From contig NZ_LMOI01000022.1 of the NCBI RefSeq assembly GCF_001423525.1, positions 124,001 to 188,000 on the forward strand: 64,000 bases of DNA, given 5' to 3'. Source of the stretch: Arthrobacter sp. Leaf137 (lineage in GTDB: Bacteria; Actinomycetota; Actinomycetes; Actinomycetales; Micrococcaceae). Position numbers and translations under genes: made by a program. Of the stretch, positions 18,940 through 28,200 are shown piece by piece. The notes below the pieces were generated by a model. It was not told the DNA's origin. It did not search any database and saw nothing but the letters and a program-made list of their open reading frames with translations. Position 1 is the first letter of the stretch. The number at the start of each line of letters is the position of its first letter.

Positions 18940-19800
18940 TTAGGGGTGCCGTACCCCGTTCCCGGCTAAAACATCCCGGTATCCTTCCCGGAAGCTGGGA
19001 AGCGCAAAGGTGAAGCCGGTACCGCGGAGAAGCTTGTTGGAGCACCGCTTGTTGCCGCCGCGTGCCGGTCCGGCGTCACCCACGGCTGGTTCGGGCAGCT
19101 TCATTTCCGCGGCCAGGAACCGGAGCACCGAGCCCAGGTCCGCGGCCTCGTTGTCCACTCCGATATAGACGGGCGCGGCGGTGCTTTCCATCGTGGCGAG
19201 ATGCACCAGTGCGGCCGCGGCGTCGTCGCGGTGGATGCGGTTCGTGTACCGGACATCCTGCGGGACCACCGCTGAGCCGGTCCGCACCTGGTCGATCAGC
19301 CTCGTCCGGCCGGGCCCGTAGATACCGCCAAGCCGCAGGGACACCGCCGCGGTACCGGAACCCGCAAGCCTGGATTGCAGCAGGTCCTCAGCCTCCACCA
19401 AAACCCGGCCGGAGAAACCGCCCGGTTCCGGCGGCGTCCCTTCGTCCACCCAGCCGCCGCCGGCGTCGCCGTACACAGCGGTGGACGAGACAAAAAGCAC
19501 CCGGCGGGGGATCACGCCGTCGCGCTCCAAAGCATCCAGCACGTGGGCCACGCCGTCCACATAGGCGGCGCGGTACGCGTCTTCCCTGGGTGCATCCGCC
19601 GCCAGGGCAATCACGACGACGGACGTGTCCGCCGGGACCGGCGGCAGCTGGGCGGAGCTCAGGTCAGCCGCCACGCCTTCGATGGCCGCCGGAAGTTTGG
19701 AAGGGGAGCGGCGCCAGCCGACAACCCGGTGGCCCAGGCCGGCGAACCGAAGCCCGGCCTCCGTGCCCAGGTCGCCGCAGCCTGCCAGAAGGATCGTCAT
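18940..19800 (-). CDS. NAD-dependent epimerase/dehydratase-family (extended SDR) protein
   Basis: 286 residues. It begins with a Rossmann glycine motif (LLAGCGDLG, 5-12) and keeps the SDR-like VSSTAVYGD with a YG pair, SLRLGGIYGPGR, and NRIHRDDAAAALVHL. It resembles the YeeZ-like branch of atypical SDRs. The substrate is unknown. The gene lies three bases downstream of the 19804-20724 gene, so the two form an operon. No membrane segment. Confidence 0.85.
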   Translation of the reverse strand: MTILLAGCGDLGTEAGLRFAGLGHRVVGWRRSPSKLPAAIEGVAADLSSAQLPPVPADTSVVVIALAADAPREDAYRAAYVDGVAHVLDALERDGVIPRRVLFVSSTAVYGDAGGGWVDEGTPPEPGGFSGRVLVEAEDLLQSRLAGSGTAAVSLRLGGIYGPGRTRLIDQVRTGSAVVPQDVRYTNRIHRDDAAAALVHLATMESTAAPVYIGVDNEAADLGSVLRFLAAEMKLPEPAVGDAGPARGGNKRCSNKLLRGTGFTFALPSFREGYRDVLAGNGVRHP

Positions 19801-19803
19801 GGG

Positions 19804-20724
19804 TTACGGTGCCTCCACCGGAAAGAAGACGCGCGGGTCCTGCAAGAGGGCCGGGTAGGCGAACGCGGAGCGGTCGATGATCTCGTTGACAGTGAAATGC
19901 CTTCCGAACCGGCCGTCGTCCAGGGTGATGGGCCGGCCTGTCACCTGGCCCACGGCGAACTTGGCGCCCTTCTCGAACGGAACGGCAACCGGCGTCTTTC
20001 CCGGCAGGGTGGAGAAGGCTTCCTCCTGCGCGAGCCGCTTGCGGGTGGGCTTCTTGGCCTGCGGCTTGGGTGCGGCCTTCCGCGACTGCTTTGAGGGCCG
20101 CCGGGACTTCTCCTCGAGGTACACGGGGCTGTAGTCGTCGTCCGAGCCCGGTGCGCCCGCCGCGGCAGCGTTGCCCCTTCCCACGGGCGGCAGCGCCACC
20201 GTGTCCAGCGTCTGGGGATCGACGTCGGCATGCGGGTTCCGGAGGATCCACAGGATGTCCCCCTCGGGCTCCTGCGGGAGGAACTCATGCCGGGGTTCGG
20301 GCCAGATGTAGTCCATCTCCGGAATCGCATCGGAGAAGAGGGGACTGTAAAACTTGGAGTCCTTGTGGACCAGCTTGGACCGGTGGCTGAGGTGGAAATC
20401 CGGATCGCCGAGCCACGGCGGCAGCAGGATCTTCGACGCGTAGTCCGGGTGGGCGGCCTGCGGGGCGAACTCGGCGATGTTGGCGCGCGTGTTGTCCGGG
20501 TGGCCGCGTTCCATCCACTCGTTCACCATGGCCAGGCCGTACATGGTGAGGGCCGGGACGTAGCCCATCCACATCCGGATCGCGGGGTGGGTCTGCCACC
20601 CGTATCCGGGAAGGACCAGCGCACGGAGTGTCTGCAGGGCCTCCACCCGCTGCTTGCCCAGCCGGGCGGTGTCCAGTGCAGCGGCGCTCTGCCGGAAATC
20701 AGGGTACGGGAGGAAGGTTTGCAT
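19804..20724 (-). CDS. MSMEG_6728-type conserved protein
   Basis: 306 residues from ATG 20724; upstream in-frame codons look non-coding. The N-terminal half is well ordered: MQTFLPYPDF, LDTARLGKQRVEALQ, GYGWQTHPAIRMWMGY, then LPPWLGDPDFHLSHRSKL. This matches the actinobacterial MSMEG_6728 family, whose function I do not know. A low-complexity Lys/Arg/Pro-rich linker (about 190-245) is followed by a compact C-terminal segment (LPGKTPVAVPFEKGAKFAVGQ). Conserved Arg/Lys/His residues suggest nucleic-acid contact, but this is speculative. In operon with the SDR gene. Confidence 0.75.
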   Translation of the reverse strand: MQTFLPYPDFRQSAAALDTARLGKQRVEALQTLRALVLPGYGWQTHPAIRMWMGYVPALTMYGLAMVNEWMERGHPDNTRANIAEFAPQAAHPDYASKILLPPWLGDPDFHLSHRSKLVHKDSKFYSPLFSDAIPEMDYIWPEPRHEFLPQEPEGDILWILRNPHADVDPQTLDTVALPPVGRGNAAAAGAPGSDDDYSPVYLEEKSRRPSKQSRKAAPKPQAKKPTRKRLAQEEAFSTLPGKTPVAVPFEKGAKFAVGQVTGRPITLDDGRFGRHFTVNEIIDRSAFAYPALLQDPRVFFPVEAP

Positions 20725-20880
20725 CCATTCAGTCTGACGGCAGGTTGCTGATGTGCCAATTGCAGTGCCGGGCGCCACAGGAAGGCCTGCCGGATGTCCA
20801 GATAGTGGACGGTTGCTTACTGGCGGAAGGTCGAACCACTAAGATCACCGCAACCCATCCCGCGTTTTGGAAGCTACCTC

Positions 20881-21462
20881 ATGACATTTACAGCTGAAAA
20901 CCCCGCCTCCCGCCCCGCGCAGCCCCGGTACGGACTGATGCTCGGTCCCGAAGCCAACGGCATCCTGGTCCTCGATGAGTTCACCATCGACCCCGCCGCT
21001 GCCCGCTACGAACAGCACGGTTTCCGGGCCGGCATGGCTACCGTTGCCAGGACCATGCGCCGCATTGCGGCCCTACGCTTGGTGATCGCCCTCGTGGCCA
21101 TCGGCAACCTCCCGCTGTTCCTGCTCTCGAGCGGATGGTGGATCTACGCCGTCTCGCTGGCCCTCGTCATCGGTGTGCACACGGCAGTGACGCTGTTGAA
21201 CCGCCACGAGCCGCGCCTGAAGCAGCGCTCCGCACTGGAACTCCACCTGCACCGGGAACGCAGCGCCAATTACCGCAAGGTGCGCGACGCCGTGAAGTAC
21301 GTGGTCGACACCCCGGCACGCATGAACGAGCACCTCTACCTGGAACTGCTCGCCGTCAAGCGCGTTGCACTGAACCTGGCCCACGGCACTGTGGCCCTGC
21401 TGGACACCTCTGACGACTCGGCCTGGAAGGTGCGCATCGTCCGGGAGATTCCCGCCAGCTGA
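20881..21462 (+). CDS. Hypothetical membrane protein, two helices
   Basis: 193 residues with two adjacent hydrophobic segments (about 62-84 and 87-103) flanked by soluble regions. The C-terminal half is rich in charged residues (KQRSALELHLHRERSANYRKVRDAVKYV), consistent with a helical cytoplasmic domain. No family recognised. It is divergent from the MSMEG_6728-type gene and convergent with the Rpf-like gene, with a shared strong hairpin between. Confidence 0.6.
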   Translation: MTFTAENPASRPAQPRYGLMLGPEANGILVLDEFTIDPAAARYEQHGFRAGMATVARTMRRIAALRLVIALVAIGNLPLFLLSSGWWIYAVSLALVIGVHTAVTLLNRHEPRLKQRSALELHLHRERSANYRKVRDAVKYVVDTPARMNEHLYLELLAVKRVALNLAHGTVALLDTSDDSAWKVRIVREIPAS

Positions 21463-21506
21463 AGCTGCAGCACCCGGACTTGGCATCCGAGGCACAAAAT
21501 TAAAGA

Positions 21507-21551
21507 GAACGACGCCGGCACATCCCTTGTGGGGGCGTGCCGGCGTCGTTC
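21507..21551. terminator. Strong hairpin between convergent genes
   Basis: Arms 21507-21521 and 21537-21551 are 15-bp perfect complements. On the minus strand the hairpin is followed by TCTTTAATTTT, so it is a good intrinsic terminator for the Rpf/LysM gene. On the plus strand it also lies 45 bases after the membrane-protein stop and may serve both. Confidence 0.8.
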
Positions 21552-21596
21552 TATGGTCAACGGAATTTGTCTATCGCCGACCGGTTTTGGAGCCCG

Positions 21597-22250
21597 CTAG
21601 GCGGGGAGCTGGAGCACCTGTCCTTCGAACACCAGGTTGGGGTCCGAGATGGTGTCCAGGTTGGCGTCGGCAAGGTGCTGCCAACCGCCTGCAACGCCAA
21701 GCTTATCGGCGACGATGCTCAGGGTGTCGCCGGCTTCGAGGGTGTAGGTCTCCCCGCTGAGGGCTACGGAGGTAGCGTGCCGGGCGGGTGCCTGGGCGGC
21801 GGGCGCAGCTGCCACGGGAGCGGCTTCGACGGCCGCGGCCTGGACGGGTGCCGCCTGGACCGGCGCCTGCTGCACAGGTGCCTGCTGCACCGGGGCGCCC
21901 CCGCCGCCGTTCAGGCCGAGCTGGGATGAGCAGGAAGGCCAGGCGCCCCAGCCCTGGGAGGCCTGGACGCGCTCGGCCACGGCGATCTGCTGTTCGCGGC
22001 TGGCGTCTGCCGGCGAACCGGAACCGCCATAGGCCTGCCAGGTGCTGGACGTGAACTGGAGGCCGCCGGAGAAGCCGTTGCCCGTGTTGGTGGACCAGTT
22101 GCCGCCGCTCTCACACTGGGCCAGCGAGTCCCACGTTGACGTGGGGGCGGCCGCGTTGGCGGCGCCGGTGGACAGGGCGATGCCCGCCACGGAGATGGCC
22201 GCCACGGTGGCTCCACGGCGCGCAACAGTACGGAAAGAAGATTTATTCAT
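21597..22250 (-). CDS. Rpf-like transglycosylase with LysM domain
   Basis: 217 residues from ATG 22250 (AGGAG upstream). Signal peptide to about residue 34 (GIALSTGAANA). The Rpf catalytic domain (about 35-110) has WDSLAQCESGGNWSTNTGN with the catalytic Glu and the conserved Cys pair, and GGLQFTSSTW. An Ala/Pro/Val/Gln repeat linker (about 113-150) leads to a C-terminal LysM peptidoglycan-binding domain (YTLEAGDTLSIVADKLG). It cleaves peptidoglycan and promotes growth resumption in actinobacteria; secreted to the wall. A 5' region of more than 150 bases precedes it. Confidence 0.93.
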   Translation of the reverse strand: MNKSSFRTVARRGATVAAISVAGIALSTGAANAAAPTSTWDSLAQCESGGNWSTNTGNGFSGGLQFTSSTWQAYGGSGSPADASREQQIAVAERVQASQGWGAWPSCSSQLGLNGGGGAPVQQAPVQQAPVQAAPVQAAAVEAAPVAAAPAAQAPARHATSVALSGETYTLEAGDTLSIVADKLGVAGGWQHLADANLDTISDPNLVFEGQVLQLPA

Positions 22251-22582
22251 GGTGGTGATGCTCCTGAAGGCCACCCGCGCTGGCTCCGTCCCCGAAGATC
22301 GTCGCGCTACTGCCCGCCCCTGACAAATAGAGGTCAACGTCGGTGGCTGCCGCTGGGCAGTTCTGGTGAAGGCAGCACCTGGCATTCATGCGCCCGCCGG
22401 ACGGGCATGCATTTCACGCTAAAACATAGGCTCGGCGTTATCAAATCGAGATAGGTGCTGCACTTCGCAGTGCGGGCAAGGGCAGTTGAAGGGGCCACCG
22501 ACGGAGACGGCGGCCTCCGCCCAGGTGCACGGCTCCGGGGCCCGGGCAGGCGGGAACCCTCGTGGGGGATTATCCTGACCGG
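22251..22582. other. Divergent spacer with the long rpf 5' region
   Basis: 332 bases between the Rpf-like gene and the adenine deaminase gene. On the minus strand TTGATA, 17 bases, TAGCGT (about 22442 down to 22414) is a possible promoter, giving a leader of over 150 bases. A GCATGCCCG/CGGGC hairpin lies near 22389-22410. rpf genes of other actinobacteria often have riboswitch leaders, but I could not match the conserved c-di-AMP sequence blocks. Confidence 0.35.
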
Positions 22583-23644
22583 ATGGAAAACTTTGAGGGT
22601 GAGCCCGCTGCGCCCGAAACCGAAGTGTCAGAATCCAACGCCGCTGTCCCGGCCCGGCTCCTGCCGGTAGCTGAACTGCACCTGCACATCGAAGGCACCC
22701 TGCAGCCTGAATTGATCTTTGCCCTCGCGGAACGCAACGGCATCACCCTCCCGTACGCAGACCTTGACGAACTGCGCCAGCGGTACGAATTCACCGACCT
22801 CCAGTCCTTCCTGGACCTGTACTACGCCAACATGGCCGTGCTGCAGACCGAAGAGGACTTCGCGGCCATGACCCACGCCTACCTGGAACGCGCGGCGGCC
22901 GCCGGCGTCCGGCATGCCGAGATCATGCTCGACCCGCAGGCCCACCTGTCCCGTGGCATCTCCCTGGAGACCTGCGTCAACGGCGTGGCGTCCGTGCTGG
23001 CCACCTCGATGGAGGACTTTGGGATGTCCACCATCCTGATCGCCGCCTTCCTGCGCGACCTCCCCGAAGAGTCGGCCCTCGAAGTCCTGGACGCCCTGCT
23101 GGCCATGGACGCACCGATCGGTGCCATCGGCCTGGACTCCGCGGAGGTGGGCAACCCGCCCGCAAAATTCGAGCGCCTCTATGCCAAGGCCCGCGAAGCA
23201 GGCCTGCGGCTGACGGCCCACGCAGGCGAGGAAGGGCCGGCGTCGTATGTTGTGGAAGCCCTGGACGTCCTGGGCGTGGAACGCATCGACCACGGCATCC
23301 GCTGCATGGACGACACCGACCTGGTGGAGCGCCTGGTGGACGAGCGGATCCCGCTCACGGTCTGCCCCCTGTCCAACGTCCGGCTCCGCACCGTGGACAC
23401 CTTGGCTGACCACCCGCTGCCGGCCATGCTGGCCGCCGGACTCAATGTGTCCGTGAACTCTGACGACCCCGCCTACTTCGGCGGCTACGTGGATGACAAC
23501 TTTGCCCAGCTGGAGGCCGTGTTCGAGCTGTCTGAATTCGACAAAGCAAGGCTCGCGGCAAACTCCATCCACTCGTCGTTTGCGTCCGAAGAACGCAAGG
23601 CAGAGCTGCTGGAGGAACTGAACAGCGGGGAACTGGCACACTGA
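22583..23644 (+). CDS. Adenosine/adenine deaminase-family amidohydrolase (adenine deaminase type)
   Basis: 353 residues. Zinc ligands and catalytic motifs: HLHIEG (His33, His35), TAHAGEEG, RIDHG and NSDDPAYFGGY. In this family true adenosine deaminases read HLDG and TDDP; HIEG with SDDPAYFGGY is typical of bacterial adenine deaminases. I therefore favour adenine to hypoxanthine, a purine salvage step, over adenosine deamination. ATG 22583 is used; a GTG at 22562 is possible. The first 27 residues are a disordered acidic extension. Monocistronic. Confidence 0.85.
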   Translation: MENFEGEPAAPETEVSESNAAVPARLLPVAELHLHIEGTLQPELIFALAERNGITLPYADLDELRQRYEFTDLQSFLDLYYANMAVLQTEEDFAAMTHAYLERAAAAGVRHAEIMLDPQAHLSRGISLETCVNGVASVLATSMEDFGMSTILIAAFLRDLPEESALEVLDALLAMDAPIGAIGLDSAEVGNPPAKFERLYAKAREAGLRLTAHAGEEGPASYVVEALDVLGVERIDHGIRCMDDTDLVERLVDERIPLTVCPLSNVRLRTVDTLADHPLPAMLAAGLNVSVNSDDPAYFGGYVDDNFAQLEAVFELSEFDKARLAANSIHSSFASEERKAELLEELNSGELAH

Positions 23645-23902
23645 CCCGAGCCTTGCGCGTCCCGGCCGCCCAATCTCCGGCTAAACTTGGTCCCGCAGGC
23701 GGGTCAGGGACGTGCAGGAGAAATCCCGCACCAGCGCAAGAAATGGTCGAGCAGCCGGCCTTACCCGAGACCGCCGCCTCAGTTGTTGTGACCTGCGCTT
23801 CATAGTCGGTCACGACACGCAGAGTTAACCAATTAAAGTCGCGCGATTTAACGGGCACTTGGCAAGATGCTCTCATCGGATCGCTCACACACTAGGGGAA
23901 TC

Positions 23903-24835
23903 ATGGCCAAGTCCACCGCAGAAAACACCTTCCTTCGACTCAAGACCGTGCTGGATGTCCTGACCGAAGGCGTGTGGTCCGGTGATGCGCTGAATGCGGG
24001 CCAGGTCCTGGCGGAATCCACGGCACGCGTGCCGTTCAACGAGCACGAGGTCGAGCTGCTCAGCGGCGGAATTCCCCGCGGGCACAAGACCCTCACCTCG
24101 GCCACCGCCAAGCTGGTCAAGGCCGGCTGGCTGGTCAAGGGCCGCTCCGGCTGGACCATCACCGAGGACGGCATGCGCGCCACTGTCGCCTACCCGGATG
24201 CTGTCTCCTTCGCTTCCGCGCTCGACGCCGGCACTCCCGTTCCGGCCGACACCCCGGTTCCGGCAGCTCCCGCCGGATTCGTCCGTCCGGTGTCCGCCGC
24301 TGCCGCCACCCTTGAGGTGCCGGCCAAGGACGACGCCAAGAGCGCCACCAAGAAGTCTCCAGCGAAGAAGGCGCCGGCCAAAAAGGCTGCCGCTGTTGTG
24401 GAGAAGGCCGCCAAGGCGATCGAAGACGCCGTCGAGCCCGTGGTGAAGGCCGTGCGCAAGAAGGCACCGGCGAAAGCGGAAGCCGCCACACCTGTCGCAG
24501 CCGAGCCGTTCGAAGGTCCGGACGTGGAGACGCACCCGCAGCCCGAGGCCGTGGCTGTTGCCGGCGACTTCAACACCATCCTGGGTGCCCCCGAGAACTG
24601 GGCGCCGCAGTACGACGAGGCCCAGATGGAGTTCGACTTCCTGGACCAGCTGTGGAAGAAAAGCGCCGAACTGCCGGCCGGCCACTACACCTTCAAGATC
24701 GCGCTCAACCGCTCGTGGACCGAAAACTACGGCGCATTCGGGACGTTCGATGGCCCCAACCACGAGCTGCACCACTCCGGCGGCACCGTAACCATCCGCT
24801 ACAACCACTCCACGCGCGACATCACCATCAACTAA
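23903..24835 (+). CDS. Winged-helix / Lys-Ala-Pro linker / X25 carbohydrate-domain fusion
   Basis: 310 residues from ATG 23903 (AGGGGA site). Three parts: (1) residues about 5-95, a helical domain ending GHKTLTSATAKLVKAGWLVKGRSGWTITEDG, strongly like the winged-helix N-terminal domain of Mrr restriction proteins; (2) about 145-190, Lys/Ala/Pro repeats (KKSPAKKAPAKKAA) like histone H1 tails; (3) about 208-310, an X25-type beta-sandwich (VAVAGDFNTILGAPENWAPQ, AGHYTFKIALN) seen in pullulanases. No signal peptide and no hydrolase residues, so it looks cytoplasmic, perhaps linking DNA with glycogen-like polymer. Function unknown. Confidence 0.72.
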   Translation: MAKSTAENTFLRLKTVLDVLTEGVWSGDALNAGQVLAESTARVPFNEHEVELLSGGIPRGHKTLTSATAKLVKAGWLVKGRSGWTITEDGMRATVAYPDAVSFASALDAGTPVPADTPVPAAPAGFVRPVSAAAATLEVPAKDDAKSATKKSPAKKAPAKKAAAVVEKAAKAIEDAVEPVVKAVRKKAPAKAEAATPVAAEPFEGPDVETHPQPEAVAVAGDFNTILGAPENWAPQYDEAQMEFDFLDQLWKKSAELPAGHYTFKIALNRSWTENYGAFGTFDGPNHELHHSGGTVTIRYNHSTRDITIN

Positions 24836-24843
24836 GCGCCCAT

Positions 24844-24917
24844 CCTCCCCAACTGGGTAGCAGCAGATGTCGTTTTGAGCCCTCCTAACGACATCAACTG
24901 CTACCCAGTTGGGGAGG
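24844..24917. repeat. Palindromic repeat, copy 1
   Basis: Left arm 24844-24874 and right arm 24887-24917, 31 bases each with two mismatches, around a 12-base loop. Its core (GTAGCAG..GATGTCGTTTTGAGCCCTC..AACGACATC) is shared with the element at 29008-29063. It lies just after the X25-fusion gene and before acyP, so it may end the former's transcript. It looks like a dispersed REP-type element of the genome. Confidence 0.8.
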
Positions 24918-24940
24918 GCGGATGCCGAGGAGGCCTACCC

Positions 24941-25255
24941 ATGGCACGCCACGCAGAACCAACCGCTGACGGGCCGTCGGCTCACCAGGTTCGCTTGAGC
25001 GCCCGCGTGTTCGGGGTGGTGCAGGGTGTCGGCTTCCGGTACCGGACCATGGGTGAGGCTGAGGAGCTGGGCCTGACCGGTGAGGTGAAAAACCTCGACG
25101 ACGGTTCGGTGGCCCTGGTTGCCGAAGGTGCCGGCGACCAGGTGGGGAAGCTCCTGGACTGGCTGAACTCGGACCGCGCCCCCGGCCGGGTGGAGCGGGT
25201 GGACCATTCCATGTCCGACGCCCAGGGATCATTTAGGGACTTCCGGGCACGCTGA
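24941..25255 (+). CDS. acyP: Acylphosphatase
   Basis: 104 residues from ATG 24941, preceded by GAGGAGG. The catalytic loop VQGVGFR (27-33) supplies Arg33 for phosphate, and Asn51 in VKNLDDG is the second catalytic residue; both are present. It hydrolyses acyl phosphates such as acetyl phosphate in the cytosol. About 14 extra N-terminal residues precede the domain. Its last 23 bases overlap the end of the opposing RecB-like helicase gene. Confidence 0.92.
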   Translation: MARHAEPTADGPSAHQVRLSARVFGVVQGVGFRYRTMGEAEELGLTGEVKNLDDGSVALVAEGAGDQVGKLLDWLNSDRAPGRVERVDHSMSDAQGSFRDFRAR

Positions 25256-28200
25256 GCCCGATAAAGGCACCCAGTTCCTCCAGGGCCGCCGGCTTATGCG
25301 GCATGTAGTTCGTGAGCTCGGGGGAGCGGACGATGACCGCCCGCCACTGGCCACGTGACACGGCCACGTTGACCCGGTTCCGGTTCAGGAGGAATTCGGC
25401 GCCCCGTGGAGCTTCCGCCACCGCAGAGCAGGCCATCGATACCAGCACCGCCGGTGCTTCCTGGCCTTGGAACTTATCCACCGTTCCCACACGGACGTCC
25501 GGCAGGCCGGCGTCGGCCAATTCCTTGCGGATCAGGTGGACCTGGGCGTTATACGCGGCCACCACCAGCAGGTCCTGCTGCTCAAGCGGCCGGGCTGCTA
25601 ATTCCGGCCCGGCCGTCCATTTCAGGCCCAGGTGCCGGTGTGCCTGCCGAACCACCTCCGCCGCTTCCTCTGCCGAGCTTGTCGAATTGCCGGTGTGCTG
25701 CACGACCACGGTCTCCACGCCCGGCGGCACGGTTTCCAGCTCACGCAGGGACGCGGCCGGTGCTGACTGGAGCCTACTTTCGTAGCTGAGCCTCGACACC
25801 GCAGCGCACAGTACCGGATGCATCCGCCAACTGTCAGCCAGGAAATATCCCAGCCGTGCCGGCAGGGTGGCGTGACCGGCGGCCAGCCAGCCGAGGGCGG
25901 ATTCATCCACCGGCTCCGGATGGGCACCCTGCGTCACCTGGGGGAGTTGCTGGGGATCCCCCAGCAGGAGGAGCCGCTTCGCTGCCCGGGAAACGGCCAG
26001 CGTGTTGGCCAGGGAGAACTGTCCGGCCTCATCGATCACCAGCAGGTCCAGGGAACCGGCCGGGACTTCCTTGCCGGTCATGGTCCAGGCCGTTCCCCCT
26101 ACCAGGCAGCCGCCGGCAGACTCCAGCAGCCGTGCGACATCGCCGTCGGCCGTAGCTTTCCACGGCACCTCGTGGGGCGCAGAGAGCTTCTTCGCCACCA
26201 GCGACGGGTCCACCCCGCCCTTATCGATGGCCCGGCAAAGCAGGTTCTCCACCACGTTATGCGATTGGGCCACCACGCCCACCTTCCAGCCTTCGCCGAC
26301 GAGCTGGCCGATCACGTGCGCGCCAACGTAGGTTTTGCCCGTGCCGGGCGGCCCCTGGACGGCCAGGTAGGAACGGTCCAGGTCCCGCAGCGAAACAGCG
26401 ATGGCGCCTGCATAATCGGCAGCGCCATCGACCCCGTGCTGAACCTCGGCCGGGCCGGGCAGCGTGCGGAACCGCGGCGGCAGTTTGCGAAGGATGTCCA
26501 GGCCCGGTTGGGAGGGCAGTGAGGGAACCGCGGACCCCACGGCCTTCGCAAGTTCCGCCAGCGCGGCCTCAATACTCACCGTCGCCAGCGGCTGGTCCTC
26601 GGTCAGGGCCATCGGGAAATGCGGGTACGCCGCCACCTTGGCGGACTCGCGTTCGGCGATGGTGATGAGGGTGTAGACCGGGTTATCCGGTGCAGCCTGC
26701 AGGTCGCTGATACGCGTCCCGAAGTTGTACGCCCGGGCTCCCGGCGCTGCATCCGGCGCCGCCATGCCCTCCGGCGGCGGGGCGTCATAGAGACGGCACC
26801 AGGTGGAATCCGTACGGAAGTCGGAACCTTCGGTCATAGTGCCGCGTAGTTTCAGCACACGGGTCCGCATCCGCTCCCGCGGCTTCGCCAGTGCCCAGTC
26901 GGAGGACACCTCGGCGGACTCCACCACGAACACATTGCGCTGATCGGACCAGCTCTCCAGGGAAGCCTCCACCCGGTCAAAGTGCTGCCACCAGAACTGT
27001 TTGCGTTCACGGCGGTGGTATCCTGTGGCCGCCGCAACCATCGCGATGGCCCGTTCATCGTCCGTCCAGGGGCGGTTGTCCGGGAGGCCGGCAAGGTACT
27101 CGTGAAGCCGGCCCTCCTCAGGGGATTCGCCCCGCGCGTCCCGGCGTCCCGTGGTGGCATCGCCGGATCCAGGGACTCCGGATCCGGTGCCCTCCCGTGC
27201 TTCCGCCGGAAGTTCGGAACCAGCTTGGGGCTGGATGTCCAGCAGCCAGTCACGCAGGCGCAGCGTGGACAGGCAGTCGTACTGGTTGTAATCGGAAATG
27301 GAGGCAAGGACGGCGTCTGCCTCGGCCTGGTGCCCGGCGTCGCGGGCGGCGCAGTAGGCCGCGTAGGCCACCACGGACGCCCCGGCATCCTTGACGTCCC
27401 CGGAGCGCAGGTTGTCGCCCATGTACAGCGGCTCGAGCTTTTTGATGGAGTAGGACGCCTCGGAGATGCGCAGCGAGTGCTTCACCGTGGCGTAGAGGTC
27501 CACCAGGAGCCCTTTCCGCAACCAGTCGTCCACGGTGTCTTCGCCCGCCTGGTGGGCCAGGGACAGGTTACGCAGCGCCGTCTTCTCGTAGGCGGCGTAG
27601 TGGTAGACGTGCATGTCCGGATACTGCCTGCGACGGTTCTCCACGTACTCGAGGAAATCCAGGAAGGCTTTCCGTTCCCCGGACCGGGAATGGGCCCAGA
27701 AGGGCCGGAACACCGGATCGCCCCCAGCGTCGGCGACGGGTGCCTCGATCACGCCGAACAGGTACTCGATGCCCCAGACTCCTGTTGCCGGGTCCTGCCA
27801 GAGCGGATCGCCCTCAAAGTCGAAGAAGATGTCCCCGGCACTCGGGGCCGGCAATGTGCCGACGGTGTGTTCCGGCAGGACGCTGTAGGAAACAGTGTGT
27901 GGCTCGCCGTCTTTACTGAACGTACGGGACCCGGCGGCAGCATCGAGCCCCAGCTGCATCCTGGCTTGGGCACGCAGCCGGGCCACTGAGTTTTTCGCTG
28001 CAGCAGCCGGCATGGCAGCGAGTTCGTCGATGCTGGTGATGCCGGCCGCGTGGAGTTTCCTGCGCTGGACCACCGACATTCCCGCGACCATGAGGAGGTC
28101 GCGGTGCAGGCTGACCTGTTCTGCACAGTAGTCGCACCGGCCGCAGTGGACGATCCCCGGCTGCTGCCACTGGACAGCCCCGCCGCCCTCGCGGTGTTCC

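Noticed and set aside
22260-22450. c-di-AMP (ydaO-yuaA) riboswitch ahead of the Rpf-like gene
   Set aside because: Considered because of family precedent. The GCCGAGCC near 22430 is suggestive, but the other conserved blocks of the motif are not found in order.
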